Part shown: piece after piece, positions 32,612-42,547 of the stretch | How the letters are laid out: each line of letters starts with the position of its first letter | How positions within the stretch are numbered: position 1 is the first letter of the stretch | Made by a program: the position numbers and the translations under genes | Origin: Chrysogorgia sp. JL179-B06 | Taxonomy: Eukaryota; Cnidaria; Anthozoa; Scleralcyonacea; Chrysogorgiidae | Reading direction: 5' to 3' | DNA: 64,000 bases | NCBI GenBank assembly: GCA_035772405.1 | Contig: JAYKKM010000494.1 | Location: forward strand, 62,001-126,000 | Notes under the pieces: model-generated | The model's database searches: none | Told to the model about the DNA's origin: nothing | The model's input: the letters and a program-made list of their open reading frames with translations, nothing else

Positions 32612-33192
32612 TGGCTTCTATATACACTACGCTTATTTTTTTTCCTAAGCCACTCATTGTAATAAATATCGCCACTTTCACACCATCCCAGCTTTGGGTA
32701 CACCACCCCAAACAGATTGTTGTCAAACAAGTCTTTCACCTTCCCGTCTTTGAGGTCAAGCACCTTCTTGAGTGTCTCGAGTTGTCTTCTATGACACAAC
32801 CTAATAATGTAGTATCCGTATCTGCTGACATTTCTACCCTTTATCAAATTGCATGAGTGCAGCACATTGACAACTTTCAGGAAGTCCTCTTTTATCAACT
32901 CAAGGTGCTCACCCTTCACAACATTCCGTAGTCTCCTTCCCATCCACCAAGACCGTTTGTGAACGCTTTTTAGTCGCGTGAGTCTCATGTCACCATAACT
33001 CTGAATGTAGCCCCATTCGATGTCGCCACACTTTGGACACGCGTACCCACCGCAGTCAGTCATGTTTTTCACAACGTCACAATCCGAGCAGTAGTAAATT
33101 CTGAAGGTGTCTCCACACTCAGTTTGCGTCTCACTCGCGATCTCGTCAATTGTCAAGCCGTAACTCATCTGCCTCATAAGTTTGTCCATCAC
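32608..33192 (-). CDS. Zinc-ribbon protein resembling viral late transcription factor VLTF3
   Basis: An intact 194-residue frame. Residues 33-56 form a zinc ribbon with YYCSDCDVV and ACPKCGD. A helical region follows with HKRSWWMGRRLRNVVKG, then IKEDFLKVV, GRNVSRYGYYIIRLCHR and, near the end, VVYPKLGWC. The order (N-terminal CxxC..CxxC ribbon, basic helix, a region of short helices with a late LGW) matches what I recall of poxvirus VLTF3-like proteins, found in large DNA viruses and some Polinton-like viruses. It would act in late transcription. The stop overlaps the polymerase start by 4 bp, as in co-expressed viral genes. The alternative is an unrelated zinc-ribbon protein. Confidence 0.6.
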   Translation of the reverse strand: MMDKLMRQMSYGLTIDEIASETQTECGDTFRIYYCSDCDVVKNMTDCGGYACPKCGDIEWGYIQSYGDMRLTRLKSVHKRSWWMGRRLRNVVKGEHLELIKEDFLKVVNVLHSCNLIKGRNVSRYGYYIIRLCHRRQLETLKKVLDLKDGKVKDLFDNNLFGVVYPKLGWCESGDIYYNEWLRKKNKRSVYRSQ

Positions 33193-33214
33193 TTATACTA
33201 CTCCAACATTTTTT

Positions 33215-33634
33215 TCACCGAACTAGTACCCATACCGCTATTCCACTACCCAAACCTAACGCGCCAACAAACAATAATTGGTAGTCCTTCATCTCCGCAC
33301 TCGGTTGGTAGTAATCCGCAATCTTCGGGCTCTCAGTGAACACTCGGCCGCTGTAGTGAATGGTCATTACGCTTCTAAGTTCTTCCAACGCGTGGTTTGT
33401 GTCATTGATGTCAGCGTTAGCATCAGAGAGCTGTTGTCGCAAACGCTGGATCTGATCTTTCTTAGCGACCTCGTTCTCATACCACACTTCTTTCGCACTG
33501 GCTAACTGTTCCAACGCATGGTTGTGTCTTTTCATCTCAGCTTCATAGCCTGTGTGATTAAACTTCGAAAACATAAAGCCAGCGCCTGCAAAAGCCACTG
33601 CATTAAAAATCCCTCCAGCCACAACACTCACCAT
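33215..33634 (-). CDS. Membrane protein with two TM segments around a coiled coil
   Basis: 139 residues, intact. The N-terminal hydrophobic segment (VVAGGIFNAVAFAGAGFMF, residues 3-21) is followed by a charged helical region, residues 30-90, with heptad-like leucines (LEQLASAKEVW, RLRQQLSDANADIND). The C-terminus has a second hydrophobic segment (LLFVGALGLGSGIAVWVL). There is no recognisable enzyme motif. It lies 22 bp upstream of the VLTF3-like gene and 4 bp downstream of the next small gene, so it belongs to the same compact set. A virion membrane or membrane-remodelling role is inference only. Confidence 0.7.
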   Translation of the reverse strand: MVSVVAGGIFNAVAFAGAGFMFSKFNHTGYEAEMKRHNHALEQLASAKEVWYENEVAKKDQIQRLRQQLSDANADINDTNHALEELRSVMTIHYSGRVFTESPKIADYYQPSAEMKDYQLLFVGALGLGSGIAVWVLVR

Positions 33635-33638
33635 TAAC

Positions 33639-33881
33639 TTACACTGATTTAAATGGGTCTGTCGGTATCCACTTTTTCGATTGCAACCATTTTACTAACA
33701 GCGTTCCTGCACCAACAGCCGCAGCGAGTTTCACTGTACCTTTCACTGTCTCTGGTGTTCCCAATGGTTCTCCCAAAGCCTTTTTAGAAATCATACTCAC
33801 TGCCACAGCACCAGTCGTAACAAGTAGCGCATCGTACAATTCGTTCATGAGTTCTTTTCGATCGATCGCAGTCATATACAT
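33639..33881 (-). CDS. Small two-TM membrane protein
   Basis: 80 residues, intact, starting MYMTAIDRKELMNELYDAL. Two hydrophobic helices (ALLVTTGAVAVSMI and KLAAAVGAGTLLVKWLQ) are joined by a Gly/Pro loop (GEPLGTPETVKG), and the protein ends in a short basic/proline tail. I do not recognise a named family. The size and tight spacing (4 bp before the next gene, 15 bp after the previous) fit the small virion membrane proteins of Polinton-like viruses. Confidence 0.65.
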   Translation of the reverse strand: MYMTAIDRKELMNELYDALLVTTGAVAVSMISKKALGEPLGTPETVKGTVKLAAAVGAGTLLVKWLQSKKWIPTDPFKSV

Positions 33882-33896
33882 TGTCGTGTGTTTTGT

Positions 33897-34231
33897 TCAA
33901 GAATCAAATGTGTCTAACGCTGGACGACGAGTTTTATGACTCTCTGACACACTAGCTGGTGCGGCACTCACAGGTTCTAATTGTGTCTCTTTTTCACTGC
34001 TAATTGTGTACCATAGCGAAGCAGCGGCAATGATAACACCAAGTGTTCCAACAATGTAACCATAGCTCCACTCACCACCCTGTTCTTCGTTAACTATCAT
34101 TTCGCGCATTTTTTTTTCTTTCGCAGCTTTCGATATCTCAGCCAACTTTTTACCAGCGGCGACACGCTTTGGGTCCTTCACCTTAACACTTTTCACATCA
34201 GCCGTGATCTTCGCTTCAACAGCCGTCTGTG
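33897..34231 (-). CDS. Small single-TM protein, split by a transposon
   Basis: The frame reads through 34231 into the transposon terminus. Its first five codons, beginning with ATG at 42414-42416, lie on the far side of the 8.17-kb insertion (42402-42416). Removing one copy of the 2-bp TG duplication leaves both parts in one frame; the whole would be about 116 residues. Visible parts: a basic Lys-rich region (KRVAAGKKLAEISKAAKEKK), one hydrophobic segment (GYIVGTLGVIIAAASLWYTI) and an acidic/Pro-rich tail. The family is unknown. In this copy the gene is inactivated by the insertion, but the open frame is otherwise clean. Confidence 0.75.
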
Positions 34232-34530
34232 CACTGTAAATTTTAGGGAGTAAAAATTACCCCAAACAGTTGGGGTAGTTTTTTTCCCACAGAATGCCCC
34301 GTTTTTCGGGGTAAATTAAAAATTACCCCGCAAACAGGGGTAAAATATTAGAGTAATAGTTACCCTTTTAAAGGGGTAATTTAAGGGGGTAAAATTACCC
34401 CAAATGTGGGGTAAATTAGACTTCCACAGAATGCCCCGTTTTTAAGGGTAAAAATAGGTAGAAATTCAACGTGGGGTAAAAATTGCTCCACTATCCGGGG
34501 TAAAAATTACCCCCGCCCCCGGGGTAATAA
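34232..34530. repeat. Subterminal GGGGTAA/TTACCCC cluster, left
   Basis: A dense series of short palindromic modules such as ATTACCCC..GGGGTAA, spaced 10-40 bp. The matching cluster is at 42190-42401. Such subterminal arrays often serve as transposase binding sites. Confidence 0.85.
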
Positions 34531-36773
34531 AACACTTTCGCGTTGTCACTTGCCTGTACGTAATTAAAGGTTTACAAATCAAATTAATTTCAGGGTATCC
34601 TGCATCAGTGATGACTCACTGGTATCAATCAGGGCCCTACAAATAACTAAATACAGACGTCTCTAAACGAACGTGTTCAGGATGAATGAACAACTGTAAA
34701 AGCCATTCTTCATTATTTTAACTGTTCTTGCAAATACAAGCATAAAAAACTGGGGTAAATTTTCATTGCATTGCATAGCCACTTCTACTGAGCAATATTC
34801 CTTATGCTGCAGTTCTACCATTGCAAAGAAAAACTAAAACGTGAATGAACTCACAGATTAAATATAAAAATCATTCTTCTCACAGTTTGGAATATCCAAG
34901 ACTCACATGAACAAAAATCTATGGATGTAGTCACAACAAAATGGCTTTATAAAATATATATTTAATTGTAGCGATAAAAAATATAGTTCAACATTTAACA
35001 CTTTTTATTAAATATAGGTTCTACTGACCAAAACTACTGCTAAAACTGGCAAACCAAGGCTGCTATTACAAAAGTTAGCATAATTTTTAATTATAACTGA
35101 CCAATCAGCTTTGTTAGTTCCTAAACTTCAAACAAAGGATGAAGGTACGACCTGTCAAAACCATGTCATCTTTTGTTATAAGCACGAGAACTCAGAAAAC
35201 TGATTGCTCAGTTTTATTTGACAAGAGATACTTTTGTATTAACCGTGGTCAATCTGTGCAGTAACTATAAATAATATATTAATGGTAAACCTATATATAC
35301 TATAAAATAGATATTTAAACACTACATGCAGAGTTTGTTATTTATCAGACTAATCAGACTAGAGTACATCTTACTTCTATGTTTTGCCATAAATGTTATA
35401 TTTCTGGATTATCTTGTAGACAGCTTTTGACTTTTGAAGAATTGTTCCAACATCTGTTCAATATTTGGATCTACCTTAAAAATTTGAAACATTTGTCATT
35501 CATTGTTGATGCAGTGTACATACACCTGTATGTGTTTAACCTAAATTGCAACAAGATACATTACATGCATACAGTATATACTGGTAGGCTATTATATCAT
35601 ACCATGCTTTATTCTGAAAATTACCAATAGGTTTCCATGGAGCATTTACTGTAGTACATACAATGGAAACCTCATTAACATTTCTTTTTTTTAATTTGCA
35701 TACTCAGCATTATTTTCTTTTCTGGCAATTTAATACCACACTTTTCCAAGTCACTGACATATTATATTGCATATAATACATGTAACTACCTGTATACATA
35801 CTGTAGCATTACATTCTCCCAATTTACTGTATTTAATACCACTGCACTTTTCAAGTCACCAACTTAATGTCATTAATACATTAAAAAAAAAATTGTTTTA
35901 ATAACTTTATTTTTGGCACTAAACTAACTGATAATTGCATACACTATTAATACAAACATGTATGTACAGGTATATACAAAGGATATATAAATCTAAGAAA
36001 ATAATAAAGGGTGAATCTAATGTACATGTAATACGCCAAAAATTGGCAAAGCACAAACGGGACTAATTCCCATGTAAGGTGCTCACCAGTAAGATGTAAG
36101 TAATGATTTAAAAAGGGGGGAAAGAAAATGTAGTTATTGAGTGTGAACTAAACATGTCAGGATTAATGTTATTAATATTATTAATAACATTAATAATTAT
36201 TTATTGTTATTTTTTATTTAATATTATCCAGAATTATAACTATGTACCGTATATAAATTCTGAATCCCAGTTAGGGATTGAACATGTAACATTCAGATTG
36301 TTGGTGAGATTGAGCTAGGATGGAGAGAGTTTTAGCCAGCCATCTTTTGGATGGCCATATTCTAATATTTATGGTAGCTAGTTGGTGGCTTCAATTCAGT
36401 CTATTGGTGAAACAATGTACATGGTTACTAAGTACTTAAGCACTATAGTATTGTAAATGTTCAATCAATAATGCTAGTGAGTGCGCACACTTTCAATGAG
36501 TTGGTGAAGTAGGTGTACCGTGTACATCCACTGAACACCCAGTTTTTGTTGGTAAGGAGAAAACGTTTTCAAATTATTTAAAAATCATTCAGATTTTTGA
36601 AGACATGTATATGCTCTTAAAATAAAAAATATTAGTAGATAAGATAAACTCAAACTTACCAAAATAAGCTCAATAAATGTTTTCAGCTGTTCTTCTCTTT
36701 AAGTTTTGTTTAAGCAGGAATGGCAAAATTGCAACACATCTATAATATTTTAAAAAGCAAGAAACAACCTAAT
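34531..36773. other. AT-rich interior of the TIR transposon
   Basis: No reading frame above 85 codons, no coding motif and no tandem structure except short AT-rich runs. I see nothing that looks like a transposase remnant. Confidence 0.6.
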
Positions 36774-37042
36774 TACTGCCATTTGCAAGCGACCGTTAAG
36801 CGTGCGATTTTTTTCATGTTTGTTTACGTTTGAAAGTTGGACGTTTCACACGAAAACGTTGAACGTTTAAAAACAAATAAATCAACTTGCGGCGTCAGTT
36901 CAAAGAAACCTGTCAAAATGACGCCGCAAGTTGATTGATTTGTTTTTAAACGTTCAACGTTTTCGTGTGAAACGTCCAACTTTCAAACGTAAACAAACAT
37001 GAAAAAAATCGCACGCTTAACGGTCGCTTGCAAATGGCAGTA
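36774..37042. mobile_element. Palindromic mariner-type MITE (TA duplication)
   Basis: Almost perfect 123-bp arms start CTGCCATTTGCAAGCGACCG, with a 20-bp centre, flanked by TA on both sides. TA target duplication is the mark of Tc1/mariner-type insertion. There is no coding sequence. Confidence 0.9.
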
Positions 37043-37496
37043 GCAATTAATAATAAATTAGAAAAAAGTTAATGGATTAACATTAATTATGTGACTTTAT
37101 TATAAGTCTTTCATTAAACTATCTTGTTATGCAAAATATATACAGTAGTGATTATTATTATGATATATGGATGATTGCCAAGCTCAAATTCTCATAAATG
37201 AATCCCAGACATTTTCCCAAGCATTTAATTCTAGTATATAGTGAATGTTGCATATGCCATGTATATATAGCAATCAAACCAGCAAACCTGCGCTCTCATC
37301 CGTTATAAGAGTCTTGATATTATATAGAGCATATGTCACAGGCAATCAGAACGTTACAGGTTCGAGCCCTGTCTGGGACATTTTCTGAGGATTTTCTGAG
37401 ATCGCCCATGTTGCATTTTAATTCCATAAAAGGAAACTATAACTAATTGACAACCAGTATGCAATTTATATTACATGAAGAAATCGTTTGATATAT
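37043..37496. other. Interior sequence with a tRNA-like T arm
   Basis: No gene. Bases 37356-37380 contain ACAGGTTCGAGCCCTGT, a perfect 5-bp stem with a TTCGAGC loop, as in a tRNA T arm. The other arms are not convincing, so I treat it as a possible SINE relic. Confidence 0.35.
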
Positions 37497-38039
37497 GGGG
37501 TACCGAATGTCCGAAACCGAAAATTATATTTCTTTATTATATATGTTTATTATGACAAAATTATTTGATATAACATCATTTTTGTTAAATAATTAAGTTA
37601 ATGGCAATATTTCTCATTGTTTAAAACAATTTTTCTAACTAAAAAATTATTTTATATAATATTTTATATAATTTTTCAGTTGTTTTGCATTGTATTTAAT
37701 AAAATGTTTTGAGTATTCATATTATATGATATAATACTTGTTTCTACAACTGTAATTGTTTCAAATAAACATTTTAGCCAAATTAATTATGTCATAAAAT
37801 GTATATTCCCTTACGAAAACAACTATATTTTATTGCTATTTTAAGTATATTTTATTACTATCACGCCTATTTTTATCATATTTTATTTAGCGAAAACCCT
37901 ATTTTAATGCTATCACGATATTTCTAAAAATTAGTGAACTATATTTTATCCCTGTTTTACGTTATTTTATAACTATTTTCACACAGACATAAATAAAATA
38001 GCATATTTTAAGGCTATTTTTCACAATAAATTGCAGCAG

Positions 38040-38585
38040 AAAATGCAAAATAGAATAAAATAGGATATTTAATTCCTATTTTACATTTGAAGAGGAAAGC
38101 ATATTTTTAAAATACAGATAAAATAGACTATTTTAAACGTATTTATCTATCTTAATCTGCAAAATAGAATAAAATAGACTATTTAATTCCTATTTTACAT
38201 TTGAAGAGGAAAGCATATTTTTAAAATACAGATAAAATAGACTATTTTAAACGTATTTATCTTTCTTAATCTGCAAAATAGAATAAAATAGACTGTTTAA
38301 TTCCTATTTTACATTTGAAGAGGAAAGCATATTTTTAAAATACAGACAAAATAGACTATTTTAAACGTATTTATCTTTCTTAATCTGCAAAATAGAATAA
38401 AATAGACTGTTTAATTCCTATTTTACATTTGAAGAGGAAAGCATATTTTTAAAATACAGATAAAATAGACTATTTTAAACGTATTTATCTTTCTTTATCC
38501 ATAAAATAGAATAAAATAGACTGTTTAATTCCTATTTTACATTTGAAGAGGAAAGCATATTTTTAAAATACAGATAAAATAGACT
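38040..38585. repeat. Five tandem copies of a 114-bp unit
   Basis: The marker AGAGGAAAGC recurs at 38091, 38205, 38319, 38433 and 38547, exactly 114 bp apart. Units contain AAAATAGACTATTTTAAACG. The array is cut off mid-unit at 38585 where sequence of different composition begins. Confidence 0.93.
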
Positions 38586-39840
38586 ATCGCGCGTCTAGTG
38601 ACGGTCGAAAAGAACTGGGGCAAACTGGTTATCCACGTGCATGGCGGGATATTTCAAAATGCATCAGAGACGCGGCTTTCATCTCATGTGTCTATGTTTT
38701 ATCGATCAGTTGGTCGTTTGACAAGGAGTTTCTCCCATCAGCGTTTGACTATTTATCCTATCATCTCAAGCTCCAAGTTTAACTGGTAAGGTATTAGACT
38801 AAGAATATACATTTATCAAACAAAATGCGCGGTAATACGTATACAACACGCGCGTTTCTTATGTAAACATCTTGTTGATTACCGACGATACATTGTCCGA
38901 AGTCAAGGTGATGTTTTGATGCGAATTAAATCCACCCTGATGTAAAGTTTTTAAAGAGAACACTACAACAAACACGCCTTATCGCTTGTGATGCACGGCT
39001 TTCACCAATTCCTTTACAGTAATCCCGGTTTTGTTAGCGTTGAAAAATCACGGCGTGTTGTGCTTCGCGTTCGAAGTGATCTCGGCCATCAAGCTCTGGT
39101 GCTATTAAAATGAACTTTAATGTCAATTCGTTTTGAGTTAGGGTTCTAGATAAGTTGTCTGAAAGGTCACTTGTAGCTTTCCGTGGGATACGCTCCTTCG
39201 CTAAATACTGAAAATCGAGAAATGTGATTTCGGGTTGTCGACGTGCTTGGCTTGGCGCTATTGTGTATTTTGTTTGGTTTATTAAAATGCACGCACTAAC
39301 TGACAAAGCAAATAAGCAATGTATATTTAATGTTGTCATAAGAAAGCATACGTGAAAGAAAGCATGGATTCCCTTGTTTATCTTCTTAATTGTTTGTGTA
39401 TGCAAAATGGAAAATGCGCCTAATTACAAGAAGGCAGATCTCAGTTGTCAGGCGCTTCCGTTGTACTTCGACGTTAGTGAGGGGATGGAGTAAAACAGAA
39501 ACACATCACATCGTCTGCTCAAGGAGGCTAACCTCTGGCAGTACCATTGGCCCACTCCAGTTATTCACTGCAATTTAGCATTTTAGCAGAAACAAACCTG
39601 ATTACTCCAAGATAATTAATATCCATAATGCACTCATATACAGTATAGCAGCTGTCAAAAATTGCATTCAATTTAATATATTTAAAACATGATTGTATAT
39701 ACAATGTTGTTATATAATATGTTATTATAATATATATTATATATAATATAATATATTGTTAATACTTTGTTTTTCAGAATACTGGAAGACAAAAGAAGCC
39801 GAAAGCAAACAGCAGTAGTAGTGACCTATGAACCAAATTG
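38586..39840. other. Foreign-looking segment inside the TIR element
   Basis: Less AT-rich than its surroundings, starting abruptly with CGCGCGTCTAGTGACGG. It has a donor-like CTGGTAAGG at 38784-38792 and an acceptor-like TTGTTTTTCAG at 39768-39778, followed by a short open stretch ending in TGA and an AATAAA-like signal (about 39877). This layout suggests a captured host gene fragment with one intron. No product can be named. Confidence 0.4.
39034..39405 (-). CDS. Hypothetical 123-residue protein with a hydrophobic N-terminal segment
   Basis: An open frame within the captured segment. Residues 15-43 are hydrophobic (AFFHVCFLMTTLNIHCLFAL), compatible with a signal anchor or secretory signal. 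The rest is polar and ends VIFQR. There is no family match I can recall. It lies in the intron-like part of the segment and on the opposite strand, so it may be a chance frame. Confidence 0.2.
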   Translation of the reverse strand: MHTQTIKKINKGIHAFFHVCFLMTTLNIHCLFALSVSACILINQTKYTIAPSQARRQPEITFLDFQYLAKERIPRKATSDLSDNLSRTLTQNELTLKFILIAPELDGRDHFEREAQHAVIFQR

Positions 39841-39989
39841 CAAACATATCGTTATATTATCTATTACTGTATAAATCTAATAAATTAATTACAGCTCAAT
39901 CCTTGTTACAGTCATGTTGTTCTTTCAGTTAGCTCATTGCATGTTCTCTGTATATACTGTAATTGTTACCGGTAAATATATAGTCCAAA

Positions 39990-40690
39990 CTATATAGCAT
40001 TTATTATTGTATATTATTCTTACTATTTTCCATTATTTTATCACTATATTTCAGCTTAGTCTTTCATTATTTTATTCATATTTTTATGCTATTTTCCATT
40101 ATTTTATTACTGTTTTTTAGCTATTTATCATTATTTTATTACTGTTTTTTAGCTATTTTCCATTATTTTATTACTATTTTTTAGCTATTTTTCATTATTT
40201 TATTTGTTTTTTAGGTTATTTTTCATTATTTTATTACTATTTTTAGCTATTTTTCATTATTTCATTACTATTTTTTAGCTATTTGGCATTATTTTATTAC
40301 TATTTTTTAGCTATTTGGCATTATTTTATTGCTATTTTATTACTATTATTTCTATATTTTTTAACTATTTTAAATATATTTTAAATATATTTTATTGCTA
40401 TTTTGCAATCTAAGTTCCTTGTATAAGAACTATTTTAAATGGCTTTTATTGCTATTTTAACCCTATTAATATCCAGTGTTTTGGCACAACAAAAACTGTA
40501 GAAAATAAAATAACTTTAAAATAGCCTATTTTTTGTTTCAAAAAAACCCATTTAAAATAGCAAAGTGATAGGTAAAAAATAGTATTATAATAGGTTTAAA
40601 ATAATATTACCATTAATAAAATAGGGTTGAAAAAAATAGCTATTTTGTAGGGAAAAAATAGGGAAAAAATAGTGTTGGTTTTCACAAGGG
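39990..40690. repeat. Low-complexity ATTTTATTACTATTTTTTAGCT repeats
   Basis: Irregular units of ATTTTATTACTATTTTTTAGC, then ATAGGGTTGAAAAAAATAGC-type sequence, up to AAAAATAGTG. No coding content. Confidence 0.85.
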
Positions 40691-40856
40691 TTATATCATA
40701 TAATGAATATTATATATAATATAATGCATATTATATAATATAATGCTTATTATATCATATAATATAAATTATATATACTGCAGTAATTTACATTATATCA
40801 TTATGTCATATTTATATATTATGTAAATTATATCATATAATTTATATTATATTATT

Positions 40857-40973
40857 GGTGGCGAAGAAACTAACCCCAAAACAACTTAGATCCTAACCCT
40901 AACATATGATATAATGCATTATATATGTTAGGGTTAGGGTCTAAGTTGTTTTGGGGTTAGTTTATTCGCCACC
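40857..40973. repeat. Palindrome with telomere-like CCCTAA/TTAGGG arms
   Basis: GGTGGCGAA..CTAACCCCAAAACAACTTA at the left pairs with its complement at the right. Near the centre CCTAACCCTAAC is matched by GTTAGGGTTAGG, around a TGATATAATGCATTAT core. It sits in AT-rich flanks of the nested TIR element. Confidence 0.85.
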
Positions 40974-41514
40974 GATAATATAAAATATATATAATTTACA
41001 TTATATCATACTGTATAATCCATTATATGATATAATTTACATTATATTTATATCATAATATAATGCATTATAATATAATGCATTATGACTCAGATATAAT
41101 GCATTATATCACATAATGCATTATATCATATAATTTATATTATATGATATAATATGCATTATATTACTGTATATAATATGCATTTAATATGATATAATAT
41201 ACATTTTATGACATAATTAATTTGGCTAAAATGTTTATTTGAAACAATTACAGTTGTAGAAACAAGTATTATATCATATAATATGAATACTCAAAACATT
41301 TTATTAAACACAATGCAAAACAACTGAAAAATTATATAAAACATTATATAAAATATTTTTTTAGTTCGAAATATTATTTTAAACAATGAGAATTGCCATT
41401 AACTTAATTATTTAACAAAAATGATATTATATCAAATAATTTTGTCATAATAAACATAGTAATATAACAATATAATATAACAAAGAAATGTAATTTTCGG
41501 ACATTCGGCACCCC

Positions 41515-42189
41515 ATAGAATAATGCCAAATGTCTGCATAAAAATATGATAACAACACTTCTAAAACCAAACCAATATCACATATGAACTCACTCTCTGA
41601 ACTTGTGCTTTTCAGCAAGGATTTAAATCTTAGAAATGCCCTGTTGTTGATTGTTTATATTCATACCTAATCATCATTTACAAATAAAGGTTATGTAAAC
41701 GGTTAATCTCGATAAATGTTTGTATAACATACCACTTTGTTTCTTAAGACCAGATAAATGTTGGCTTTCTGAGAACGTTTATCAACACAGTCTTTACACC
41801 TTAAGTATCCACATCTCCATTGAAAAATTATAACTAAAAGACAAAGTTTTTGATAAGTGACAACTATATATTTGATTTTGTATTGATATAGCTGCTGCAA
41901 TCAAACATTCAAACATTCGTTTAGCACAGAGTCAGACTTACCTTCGTCTTCGAACTTTGCTGAAGGCATGAAATCGCATCACTGCCGTATTTCCCTCAGC
42001 CGGTATTTTGTAAGGACGAATAATTGATGATCAGCCATTTCTTTAGAATTGGTATGACACAAACCAGCATATTATTAAAGTTTTTCAGCAATTCAGTCAC
42101 AGAATAATAGAACGGGATGTACTAACCGTAGAAAATTCGCATCAAATTCACTCCTCGTAAAGAATCCGCCATTTTGAAAATATATTGGC
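41515..42189. other. Right interior of the 8.17-kb TIR transposon
   Basis: No recognisable gene. A 65-codon minus frame (41703-41900) has no features. The subterminal GGGGTAA cluster starts at about 42190. Confidence 0.6.
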
Positions 42190-42401
42190 ATCGTCCCAGT
42201 TACCCCAAACGTATGGGGTAATTTTTACCCCCGTAATCCCAATTGCAAAACTACCCTCCGTTACCCCCAACAAAGGGGTAAATATTTGGACATATTGCCC
42301 CAGATCTTGGGGTAGTTTTTACCCCCTGAAAAGTCACCCCATCCACTTTGAACATTTTACCCCAAAAATGGGGTAATTTTTACTCCTTGAAATTTACAGT
42401 G
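42190..42401. repeat. Subterminal GGGGTAA/TTACCCC cluster, right
   Basis: Mirror of the left cluster: TTACCCC and GGGGTAA modules at short intervals, ending in the terminal repeat AAATTTACAGTG. Confidence 0.85.
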
Positions 42402-42416
42402 TGGGTCTTCAACCAT

Positions 42417-42547
42417 CTAATACACTATCACGTGTTATCTTACTCACAGATGACCTCACAGGTGTCTCACAGTTGACCTCACAGGTATCTCACAGTTCCA
42501 GACCAAACGCACTAAAAAATTAGGGTTTTTTCTGGGAGTATAACATA
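42417..42547. promoter_or_regulatory. Divergent intergenic region with a tandem motif
   Basis: 131 bp separate the start codons of the split membrane-protein gene (minus, ATG at 42414-42416) and the zinc-finger gene (plus, 42548). It holds two copies of a GACCTCACAGGT[GA]TCTCACAGTT block (about 42451 and 42476) and an A/T-rich stretch before the plus-strand start. A shared promoter is inferred from the geometry. Confidence 0.45.

Larger units (their letters stand above)
37497..41514. mobile_element. 4.0-kb nested TIR element with about 300-bp inverted repeats
   Basis: Left end 37497-37805 and right end 41215-41514 are inverted copies. They start GGGGTACCGAATGTCCG and GGGGTGCCGAATGTCCG and continue through AACAAAAATGATATTATATC-type sequence to TAATTATGTCATAAAATGTATA. 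No transposase is seen. The interior holds 114-bp tandem repeats, a less AT-rich foreign-looking segment, long ATTTTATTACTATTTTT low-complexity DNA and a telomere-like palindrome. No clear target duplication is visible. Confidence 0.85.
34232..42401. mobile_element. 8.17-kb TIR transposon with TG target duplication
   Basis: Both ends are CACTGTAAATTT, then GGAGTAAAAATTACCCCA, inverted, with about three mismatches in 33 bp. TG flanks both sides (34230-34231, 42402-42403). No transposase is recognisable, so it is non-autonomous or decayed. The subterminal regions are packed with GGGGTAA/TTACCCC units. Inside lie a mariner-type MITE (36774-37042) and a 4.0-kb TIR element (37497-41514), so three insertions are nested. 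It interrupts a small membrane-protein gene of the Polinton-like element and is therefore younger than it. Confidence 0.85.

Noticed and set aside
29565..33505. Plus-strand frames opposite the polymerase and small viral genes
   Set aside because: Antisense shadows; they carry no recognisable motifs and overlap strongly supported minus-strand genes.
37301..37382. tRNA gene in the TIR transposon
   Set aside because: Only the T arm is convincing; D and anticodon arms cannot be drawn.
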